Assembly (NCBI GenBank): GCA_024516155.1
Contig: JAJJXM010000012.1
Coordinates: 620,001-684,000, forward strand
Reading direction: 5' to 3'
DNA length: 64,000 bases
Source of the DNA: Pyronema omphalodes
Taxonomy: Eukaryota; Ascomycota; Pezizomycetes; Pezizales; Pyronemataceae
The notes under the pieces: generated by a model
Database searches by the model: none
Seen by the model: only the letters and a program-made list of their open reading frames with translations
Told to the model about the DNA's origin: nothing
Made by a program: the position numbers and the translations under genes
Shown here: piece by piece, positions 54,398 to 64,000 of the stretch
Layout: every line of letters begins with the position of its first letter
Position numbering within the stretch: position 1 is the first letter of the stretch

Positions 54398-57300
54398 TCA
54401 TATCACTATATCTAGCCCCAACCCACCCCAGCATTTCCTTCTCTCCTCAGCCCTTCCCCAACGACCTCCAACAACCCCCCTAAACCTCCCCCTCCTAGCC
54501 GTCTCCACCAGCTCCTCCACAGTCCTCAAAAACTCCTCCCTATCCCCCATCCGCAGATCTCCCGCCACCCTATCCCCAATGCCCCACCCCCTTTCACTCC
54601 AAATCCATTTCCCCAACATCCTCGCCAGTCCCTCCATCGCATTACTTCTCCCAACCTCAAACTCCCCATCTCTACCCGCCATAGCCAACACATCAACCGG
54701 CCTAACCCCCTCTTCTTCGCTCTCCAGATTCCGTCGACCACTTACAATACCTTTCGCATATACCGCAAACCGTAACAGAAAACCGGTAGATTCATCCATT
54801 CCCTCTTCTTCGCCATCTTCATGATCCGGCGTAAGCCAGCTCAACACTGGTATCGCAGCTGCTATTATCTTAAGTAGCATCATCAACACTCCCAGGATCC
54901 TTGGGGTGGTGATATCAATATTGCCACCCATAGCTATACTGACAGTTCGCCGGATGGAATCAGTGACGGAATGTAGCATCTTCAAAGCAGCCTGTGAGGA
55001 GGGGAGGCTACTGGGGTTAACAGCATAGGGGAGTTTCTTGATGGTTATTTCAAGCGCAGATAATAGGGGTTGGCAAATGATGTAGCCGGCTGGATGGGAG
55101 ATAGAGGCTTCGATGTAGGCTGGGAATACGGCGTGGAGGAAGTAGGAGCGCATAGTGGGTTTGTGGCCTTCGGTTGTGGGGCCGAGTTCGAATCCTTCGC
55201 GTAGGGCTGTGGTGAGTTGGGCTATTAGTGCGGGCTGCTCGTGGTTGAGAATTGACCGCTCCACTAGGGTGTGGATGAAGGTGTTGAGTTGCTTTTGAGT
55301 ACCGGGGAATGATAGCGTAAGGCTGAGTTTTTTGAGATGGGCGATGATGTAGCCTGGGTCTAGGTCGGGAAGGGGGAATAGGGTGGGGTCGGTGAAGAAT
55401 GAATCCAGAGGACAAAGGGTGGATGTGTGTTGTAGTAACTGGGTGATGATCTGGTGGCAGAAGGGGATGTAGGAGCCTGCTGAGCGGGAGAGGAGCTGAT
55501 AGTTGACTTTCATTGCTGTCATGAGTTGGCGGAGGAGATGGGAATAGGTTACTTTGACTTCCGCTGCCAACGTAGGAGAGAGAGATGAGTGATGCGTTCT
55601 CATGTTGCTAAGGAGAGCTGCGATGAATTAGTATCAATAACCAGAAATGAAAACTCCAACAAGTGATAACGAGTGAAGATGTCAACTTACAACTAATCAA
55701 CGCCACCCTTCTACTCCTAAACTCCGTCTGCGTAACTTTATACCTGCCCTCTCTATCCTTCTCAAACGGCAAATTTTCCAACAACGGATTCGCCATATCC
55801 ATATTCAAAACCACCTCCGTAAACCCCGCCTGAAACCTCAACCTCGACTCCCTCTCCACCAAACTCTGGAACCAAGCCCCCAAAATGGCCTGTTTACTGG
55901 CATGATAATCTGCACCAGCCTCCAATAGCTTCGGTAAGAAATAAGCCGTAAACTTCCTCTTCTGTTCCGTATCTCTAACCGCACTCCAAGATTCCCTTGA
56001 ATACTCCAAAAACACCCCCCAATCCTTCAACCCATGCTTAACAAGGAAACCAGCCGCCATACACCAAGTATCTATAATCTTCGTCAAAAACTGTTCCGGC
56101 GGTTGAATATCGCTTCCAAAGCTGTTGGATAGAAGACGGAATAAAGGATCATAAGCGGTGGAAAGGAAGTGTTGTGCAGCTTGTTTAGTTTCATCCAGCA
56201 TGAGGACTTCTTCAAATCCGCTCCAGTCTCCATAATCTTGACTATCATCGTCTGTATTAATAACGACAGCAGCAGTAGATTCCGAAGGACGACAAGCGGT
56301 GATATAACACTGCAGCAAATCAAGGACCTCTGCAAGAAGCTTCGGGGTAAGTTTAGTATGATTAACAAGAATATGATCCGTGACAGAAGGCGTCAAAAGA
56401 ACCATAGCCTGCTGGATGTTGCCTTTAATACCCCCCATAGCCAAGCCTAAGCTCTTCACTAAATCATTCAGGATATCCTCTAGCTTCCGTTGGTTTATCT
56501 TAACATTCGCTTCTAGATCTTTTTCCTGTATATCAAAGTCTCCTTTCCCTCGAGCTTCCCGTAGTTCTCGCTCGGCTTCACTACGCGCTTTTTGATGCTC
56601 CCCGACTGTCTTCTCCACTAGCTCTCCCCACCATGACATCAGTTCTTTCAGCTTCTGTAAATCCTCGTGTGTGGATAGTTGCCAACGGATTAAGTTTCCC
56701 CAAGCCCTCACAGCTACAAAACAGACTTCTCGATGCGATGTCTCAGGATCAACCAAGTTCTTAATAGCCTCCAATGGAAGTCTTCTATCCGGTGGTGCAG
56801 CCCAATAAAGCGTCTCCAATAAATAATGATGATTCTTAAGACTTTCCAAATCCTCTACTCTCAACGGCTCCTCTTTAGGATACCTCCTAGTATGGTTAGG
56901 TATTAGCTTATAAAGGAGATTAGAAATCTTCGAGCCGGTGGAAGTGCTGGTCATCTGCTGAATACCAAGAGCGATTATCTTCAATAAAAGCGTAAAGCAG
57001 AGATCCGAGTCTATGATTGAGATATCAGGGTTCCGGTCTAGATTTAACAAGAAATCTGGAGTTCCTCGATCTTGTTCCGTTGAAAGATTCGCCATAGAAC
57101 CTCCAGGGCCGTAAAAGAAGTCCAACAAAGTCGGAAGGATTAAATCAGGATTTCCCCAGCGCCATTTTGAGATAAGGTGGTTACAGCGAACATAAAGAAT
57201 CTTTATATACGCCACAACACTGCTAGGATGAGCAGCTTTGTTGAGTTTATAAATCCTCAAAGCTCTACTAGTTACCGCTTTAACTAGCTGCCAGTTTTCC

Positions 57301-60300
57301 TTAATCGTATGGTTATCGTTAATTCTCATCCCAACACCGGCGGCATCGAATTGATATAACGGAATTAAGGTAAACATCGTCCTCCAGATCCCTTCAAAGT
57401 GCTTGACACTTATCGATAACTCGATCTTATCCATATGTAATTCTTCATTCAGCACCTCCCGGAAGCCGGCACCCTTGATGCCGGTTGAATCTAGTGTTTG
57501 TATAGCCATGACCCAGAGTTCAACAATGTAATGATCCCCGCCGATTCCTTTCTCGAAAGAAGCTTTGCGTCGTTGATCTTCATAGCAGCTTCTTATTCTA
57601 TCAACCCCAATTCTGAGAAGTCGACCAATCAGTTCTTTACCAAGACGCTTGATGATATTCTCCATCTCGAGTTGTTCCCGGGTATCCGGATTACCGGAAA
57701 GGAGCTGATATAGCTGTATTGAGATCAGGAGTAGGAACGCAGAAGTTTGCAAAACAAGCCGGGTATTAGTCTTAACAATACCCTCCGTATCATTCGGTCC
57801 CGAAACCCTCAGCGTCAACCGAGAGGAACAGGCTTCCATGGATGTCAAGAACCGTTGAACTAGAGAGACGGAATCTAACTCATCATGAAACGACACTGTC
57901 TCAGCCAGATACCTGCTCACGAATCCAAAAAACTGGTAAGCCTGATACGGGAACATCTGTCTTTCGATCCCATTTTGCACCTCCTGCTCATTCTCTTGTT
58001 CATTATCCTTCTCTTTCTCCGCCATCTCCGCAACAACTTCCAAAGCCGCTTCAAACCCACTAGCAACCTCCTCATCATACCCACCCCACCTAAACTCCAT
58101 ATCCCCAAACACCCCCACCTTAACTCTCTCCACCAGCCGTCTTGGCCTCGGAGTATTCAAAGCCGCCACCAACCCCCCGCTTCCGATAAATGTCTCGGAG
58201 CTGAAAATAGTTCCATATTTCAGGGGTTGGGTATCGAAATTTACCGAATACCTACTACCGGGTGGTAGCAGACCAAGTAATATATCCAACCCCGACGTAT
58301 CTGTACCCAACACCGGTGAGGTATCGACATCAATTACCGCTAGATCCTGGGCGGGGGGTTGTCGGCGTTCAATGACATCCGCATCAATACGGGTAGGTGT
58401 AGCTTTCCGCCGACGCTGGATTTGTCTTCGGGGTACTGCACCGGCACCGCCACCGGACTCAGAGGGAGGCTGGGATGAAGGTGGTGGGGTTAAAACACCG
58501 TGTGTTTGCACGAGTGATGGACCACCGACAGATCGAGTGATGCCAGAAGGGTTTGCAGGTCTTGCACGTTGCTGGTGAAGATTGGCGATGACGTTCTCGA
58601 TGACTCGAGCAGTGGGATGTATCCTAGCAGGAATTTGGGGTCGAGGGACTCCTCGTTCGGAATGTGAAAGAGGTATCTCCCGCTCAATCTGTGCTGGACG
58701 AGGGGCGTTGAAACGGTAGCTTTCGTACCCGGTTCTTGGTGGTGCTATGGCGTATTGTGGGGCTGCTTTGGGATTTTTGGCTGGCTGCTTTGATTTGGGG
58801 GCGTTGCGTTCGAAGGAATGTTGTATCAGGGATGTTTGTCTTGGTTTACTTGATGCTGTTCCGGGTCGTCGAAATCCTGCAACGCGAGGTGGCTTCTTTT
58901 TCTCTGTGTTTGATTCTGCTGGTGCTACGGGCTGCGGTGAGGGAAGCTGCTGTTGCGGAGGTGCTATCTCAACGTGTCTACCATGTGAGGAACGCCCGAA
59001 TGGTAATGTCCCTTCTCTCCAATTCCGTAAAACCTCCAGAACCTCCTGGGTATCATCCGCTTTATCCAAATGGAAATGCTTCCTCCCAGGACTAGACCTT
59101 CCCTGATCTTTCCGTTTTGCCGCACTTCTTGCTGCGATTTTCAGAAATCTTGGTGGACTGCGAGCGGTGGATTGACGGAGATGTGCGGTTGCGTGTACTA
59201 CTGATAGACGGGGACCGGTGGAGGGACGGGGCCTTTGTTTTCTAGGGCGGGAAGAAGTGGCGGTTGTATTGATTGTGCGTCTAGGGCCAGAAACAGTTCG
59301 AGAATCAGCTGACTTTGAGACCGCAGTACTGGAACGTTTTTTTCTTATTCCTGTACCAATTGTCTTCGGGCGAGATGATGAAGGGAGACCATAGTCGATT
59401 CTATTATCCTCCATATCCGACTCATCAGACACTATCAGGGTTGTTTGTTTTAACCTTGGTTCTGTAAATGTCCTGTTTCGTGGTTTAATCGGTGCAGAAG
59501 CCGTTATTATCGGTTCTGCGTCTGAACCACTGGAATCGTTGTCAGAGGGGAAGAGATCATGAACATCATGTCTCGCCCTTGACGAAATTTTAGCCCTAGC
59601 AACTCCCGGACGTCGCTCCGAGGTTGGAGGCGTCTGTGATCTGTGTCGATTTGTAGTCCCTACTGACGGAGCAGAAACAAAGTTGTTGGCTTTTTCAGCA
59701 AGACGGATATAAGAAGCCGGAAGTATCCCGCGGGTTCCGCGTTTTTTGAAAAACTTCAGAATCTTGGAACGCTCAGGGTTCTGTTCCTGTGACGAGTCTT
59801 CCTCACTAGCATTGCTCTTATCGCCTTCTGGATCAGACCCCGATTCATTATCTGATGCTCTCACCCCCTCATTGGATTTCCTTGGCCGAGGCGTTGATCC
59901 ATCAGAGGATGAAATTGATATTGCTCGCCGTCTAAGAGCACCTGAAGGTCTAGGCGGGCTCTCGGTATCGGAACTAAAACTGGGGCCAAGAATGTTATCG
60001 TATCGACGCGCATCCTTTTCCTTTTCCTTTCCTTTATCATCCGCTCTTCTTGGAAGAGCAGAATTAGGGCTCCTAGAACCTAATACGTCCCTCCTCGGTG
60101 ACGTCGTCGGAGACTCTGGGAAATCGTAAATCCCCCTTATCATATCTATATCTCCATCTCGCAGTGGGCCATTCGAATGGTTTTGGGCACTTGGCTTTTT
60201 GGAATAAGTATGTGCGATTTTCCGACGCTTTAAACGCTCCTGTTCAACTCTATGAACTGCATCCACAAAGTCATTCATATCCTGTTTGTCCCTTCTATAA

Positions 60301-61472
60301 TTCTCTGGCCTCCTCTCCTTTTCTGGCCTTCTTTCTTTATCCACACGTTCTTTATCAACCCTTTTTGACGGGGATATAACCGTAGTCCTTCGTCTAGGAG
60401 CTTGACTTTCATCACGTTCAACCGGCGGAACAAATTCCTGATCCTGACTATCCTCACCTCCCGCGGCAGCAACTTCCTGCTGAACTTGCCGAATTCTCAC
60501 CGGTTGAATTCCTCGTGCTTTAACCAAGGACCGATAACGTGCGTCTTCCAAGGCATAGGGGTGTAACTGGATTGGTTGTCTTCGCCTTAAACTTCTTTCG
60601 TACCCTCTTTCATGAAACTCCTGTGGCGGATCGAGGGCGAGATTTCCCACGGCTGGAGATGAAGGATCTAGAGCAGGGTAGGCAGAGGTGGTGGTTTTGT
60701 TGGTGTTGATGACTACCTCTATACCGCCGGATGTACGACGGTTGGCAGGTGAGGCGGGTGAACCGATGGATGGTAAGGAAGATAGCGGAGAAGATAACAT
60801 TGACGAATCATCTGGGATTTGTTTGTCCTGACTAGGCTCTTTGGGTTTTGTAGGAGTGCGCCAGAGGCTGGTTTGTGGTTCTCCAGTGATGGGATCTGGG
60901 GATTCCAGGATAGCGGTGGGATCTCGGTGGGGGCGTTCGGGGGTAGTGGGTCGAGGTCCATGGGCATCTATGATATTATTCTTTTGTAAAATTAGTGATG
61001 TTCCGCAGTTGTGAAAGTAGGATGATGAGTGAAAAGGTGGACAGACTGGATCGATTTCCTTTTCCTCTGCCTGAAATCTACTCAGATCGAGAACCGGAAC
61101 ATCCTGGGGGACATCCTTTGGCTGAGTTACAGCAACCCCGAGAATTTCGTCGATGTCCATAAAATCAGCAGCATTTGTGAAAATCGGTGGTTGAATATCC
61201 TCCTGTAATTCCGGCACTTCCAGCCCGGTACTGTTCAATTTTCCCTCCTTATCTGCCCCATTTGAACCATCTATTTCCATGGAATCCCCCTCATCTTTCG
61301 GTTGCTGAGTCGTAGAAACATCCGCTGGGATAACGCATGCGACTGGTGGATTGTGTTCAGCGTGATCTGTGGTTTCCTCAAAGTTGTAAAGCGTTTCCTG
61401 GGTCTCTAATTCCTCTGCAGAATCTTCCCCGTCAGAATTAGGCACATATCCGCGTTCTCTCCAGGTCGTCAT
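54398..61472 (-). CDS. MUS7: Mus7/MMS22 family replication-coupled DNA repair protein, 2333 aa, two exons
   Basis: Exons 61472-55691 and 55617-54398, with a 73-nt intron (GTAAGT...CGCAG), in phase to 2333 aa. The start MTTWRERGYVPNSDGED, followed by acidic Ser/Glu-rich sequence, is typical of the Mus7 N-terminus. Residues about 150-1050 are low-complexity and basic, Arg/Ser/Pro-rich, with many SP/TP and SQ/TQ sites. The remaining about 1200 residues are helical and cover the Mus7/MMS22 region (for example LETVYWAA-like LLETLYWAAPPDRRLPLEAI, and ACRPSE). In yeasts Mms22/Mus7 works with the Rtt101-Mms1 cullin ligase (Mus7-Mus81 pathway in fission yeast) to stabilise and repair stalled replication forks. 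Family known to be longer in filamentous fungi than in budding yeast (1454 aa). The second ATG-starting frame at 55603 is exon 2, not a separate gene. Confidence 0.88.
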
Positions 61473-62423
61473 GACATTCCGGTGTGTGGTTGTGTGTGGG
61501 GAACGGCGAAAATAGATTGGGTGAGTCGCGTCGCGCCATCAGACGCGTATTGATCCGGCGCGACACGCGTAAATCATCAACTAGCGTCATCATCCAACAC
61601 ATGCAGAATATACAGTCAATATTTTTCAAAAGTAACAAACATTAGTTTGCAAATATAATTTCACGCGTCTTAAAATATTTTTTATATTCTTTCCACCTCA
61701 CCACTGTGTCGTATTCACGGTCGTTTTACCTCCGTCGCGTTCATGGGCATTCACGAGTGATGCGCTATGACCTCGACTATGCTTATGGCGCTACAGCATG
61801 CAGCTCAACTCCCGTGCGGCCTGAGAGGGCTAGAGCGTAGCTTCCGGAACGCAGCTTCCCCGGACCCCAGATCCACAACTTTTACACTTTCCCCACGCTA
61901 TGCAACCCTATTCTATCCCCGCTTGCATCCGCTCCGGCAGTACCAACCGACCAGCTGGCACAAGTTCACGCAGATCACCCATATCACGATGCCCGAAGAG
62001 CAAAGAAAACCCAATCATCGGACAATTCAAAATAAAACGGAATACCAAATTGGCTGTTTGCGTCTTACATAAGCCCCTTCCTACAGTTTGACATGTGATC
62101 GATGACATCGTGGGTTACGAACTACGAAAGGGAGACAGAGCTTCTGGTAGGACAGGCACCTTTTTTTCACATGCAACAAGACAACAAAGACCAAAACACA
62201 AGACACGAGACACCAGACTGACACTAGCAAGTTGTGTAAGATTAACGATGATGCTGCATCCACAACCACGTCCCTCCAACCACTCCACCAGCCTCCGGAG
62301 CCACAACGAAAAGGAACGGCTGCAGTTCAGAGTACATCTACCCCCGTTGATACCCATACCACCGATCGACCTCCTACACTTATAAATGTACCGTCTGAGA
62401 TTGAATAACATCTTTAAACTACC
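61473..62423. promoter_or_regulatory. Divergent promoter region between MUS7 and the right-edge hydrolase
   Basis: The two genes point away from each other. A TATA-like CTTATAAATG at about 62380 lies some 40 bp upstream of the hydrolase ATG. Two MluI-like sites ACGCGT at 61544 and 61661 (the second within CACGCGTCTT) match the core of the MBF cell-cycle box, on the side of the replication-repair gene. Frames around 61767-62072 are not convincing. Confidence 0.45.
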
Positions 62424-64000
62424 ATGGCACCTTCAGATTCCCTTTTTCGACAACCTAGGTTCAAGATCTTGACTGTTATATGCTTCTGGTGAGCTTCCTT
62501 TGTGCTGATATTCTCTGTCTCCCCTTGAGGCAACTAGCTTATACCCTACAACAGGCTCGTCTACCTCCTCCGCGGCAACCCCCATGGCCCGCCCATCCCC
62601 TTAATCCGCCGTATATCCCGCCTCTTCAGCAAGCGCCTTACCATCTTCCAAACCGTAACCCTCACGCTACTCTACCTCTACACAGCTCGCAACTTTAGTC
62701 GCCTCCTGCACCTGGAGACTCCGGAGCCTGTATCAACTCTCTATACCCGTTCTTACTACCGAGCCACATGGGTTCTCACGGCCTTGGACGCTGGTTTCTG
62801 GACCGCTATGCGTATTCGACGCAAGCCTATCCGGGACCTAGCTAGCATCATCTTCTCCGGCTACTACCTTCTGTCTCCTGTTCGAGCTGCAGAAAAAGTC
62901 CGTCGTGTCCGTGCCAACATTACTATCGACCATCTGCGTGTCTCTTGGGAAAAGTCTACAACCCCATATCTAAAATTCTTCACCAATCTCTTACACCCAG
63001 CACCAAACCGGTTTCCTCCAAGACCTCTGCGAATCCCGAGACCGAAGGATAGTGTCTATCAAGACCCTATAGAGGCGGTCCTTTACTTTGAGGGTACCAG
63101 AGACCAACTGGCGCAGTGTACCAAAATTGTGCTTGACTTTCCAGGTGGAGGGTATGTCTCGATGACTCCGAGGCATCATGATGATAAACTCCTCGCCTGG
63201 GCTAGGTTAACTCAAACCCCCGTGGTGGCGATTAATTATCGAAAAGCCCCGGAATATCCCTATCCTTATGGTTTGCATGAATGTTATGACGCCTACCACA
63301 GCATCATCAGTTCCAAGGGGCGGGTGGTTGGGCTTCAAATTCCCCACGGGGTGAGGCCCAAAATTTGTATCACCGGTGATTCTGCAGGAGGAAATTTCGC
63401 AGCTGGTGTAACATTGATGGTCCTAAACCACAGCACCACCGGACCAACCGGGCATCTGCCAAAGCACGCAAAACCATTGCCAAGTCCAGATGGTGTGGTA
63501 TTGGTATATCCATCTCTAGATCTGAACATGAAACTCTGGATGAGCGATGAAGACCTGGAGTTGATCCGGAAACGGGATACTATCAATACAAACCGAGATG
63601 TTGTACGAAAGAAATCGGAATACTACGAAAAAACCGCCGTTGGTCATTCCCGCCCACCTAGCAGCCATGGATTAAGGACAGCCGGGGGAGATTTATTGGC
63701 AATGTCAAACGGGACCGCCAATGGAAGTAACAGCAATGGCCATATCAACGGCTCTCCCTCCAGCCCTCAACCCCACCTCACCCTAACCCGCGCCCCCACA
63801 CAAATCAACACAAGCCCGCACCGTCCTCTAAGCCCATCCGACGAACCAACAACCCTCCTCGCAATGACCAGTCGCCTAAGCTACCTCCACGACCTAGTCC
63901 TAACCCCCGAAATGATGCGCTGCATGATAATCCTCTACATCGGGCCCTCTCTCCGTCCAGATTTCCAAACCGACTTCTTCCTCTCCCCTATAGTCGCGCC
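62424..64000 (+). CDS. Membrane-anchored alpha/beta hydrolase (HSL/steryl-acetyl-hydrolase-like), 5' part, 503+ aa
   Basis: Exon 1 is 62424-62488 and exon 2 starts at 62555, still open at the right edge; the 66-nt intron is GTGAGC...ACAG. The frame from 62555 to 64000 has no stop. The N-terminus carries a hydrophobic segment (FKILTVICFWLVYLL) and a second one (IFQTVTLTLLYLYTAR), so the protein is probably anchored. The hormone-sensitive-lipase-type oxyanion motif appears as FPGGGY at about residue 217, and the nucleophile elbow as TGDSAGGN at about residue 295. The conserved NYRKAPEYPYP lies between them. A low-complexity Asn/Gly/Ser/Pro-rich insertion at about residues 410-465 separates the nucleophile part from the missing Asp and His of the triad. 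Substrate unknown; esters or sterol acetates are family guesses. Confidence 0.85.

Noticed and set aside
55050..55415. 121-codon frame and others within the MUS7 locus
   Set aside because: Shadow frames on the same or opposite strand of a 7-kb gene with a continuous family match.
61767..62072. 101-codon frame between MUS7 and the right-edge hydrolase
   Set aside because: No domain, overlapped by other frames on both strands, and sits in a divergent promoter region.

Overview
The window is nuclear DNA of a filamentous ascomycete (Pezizomycotina). The evidence is short GT-AG introns of about 50-80 nt, a fused single-chain Leu1-type isopropylmalate isomerase, a Mus7/MMS22 protein, an intron-containing tRNA-Leu, and hAT transposon debris. 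A Leotiomycete is my best guess, but that is inference from general resemblance. Genes are far apart and the spacers are full of repeats.

Left part (1-5.5 kb): one copy of a long dispersed repeat, here called R1 (1-3628, running off the left edge). It is interrupted by a 750-bp hAT-type MITE with a perfect 8-bp target duplication. A separate 1.65-kb element follows, with inverted ends and a TA target, built mostly from GGTGTTTA-type repeats (3836-5483). Gene block one (6.2-22.8 kb): a catalytically degenerate rvt-type reverse transcriptase relative, a putative mitochondrial protein, a two-exon GMC oxidoreductase, an F-box/ankyrin protein, a BLOC-1 subunit 1 (BLS1/GCN5L1) gene rebuilt from three exons, a small charged protein, and TSR1 (40S ribosome biogenesis; three exons).

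Middle (22.8-43.1 kb): a simple-repeat-rich spacer, then the divergent pair ZNG1/CBWD-type zinc GTPase (seven exons, two of them only 12 and 19 nt) and LEU1. After these comes a repeat island with two hAT transposase relics in opposite orientation, a 44-bp hairpin, and two more R1 copies (36.2-38.3 kb and 38.8-42.2 kb). R1 carries an array of imperfect palindromes organised as a 325-bp dimeric higher-order repeat.

Right part (43-64 kb): a membrane-anchored alpha/beta hydrolase of the HSQGG type, a secreted Ala/Lys-rich protein with dibasic sites and a repeated AEPCD motif, a 100-aa tail-anchored protein, fragments of R1, tRNA-Leu(AAG), the giant Mus7/MMS22 replication-repair protein (2333 aa, two exons), and the 5' part of a GDSAGG-type hydrolase running off the right edge.

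The genes are mostly unrelated housekeeping loci and do not form a pathway or metabolite cluster. The unusual content is the structured repeat family R1, the transposon relics and the degenerate reverse transcriptase. All exon boundaries were placed by eye from splice motifs, reading frame and family resemblance.
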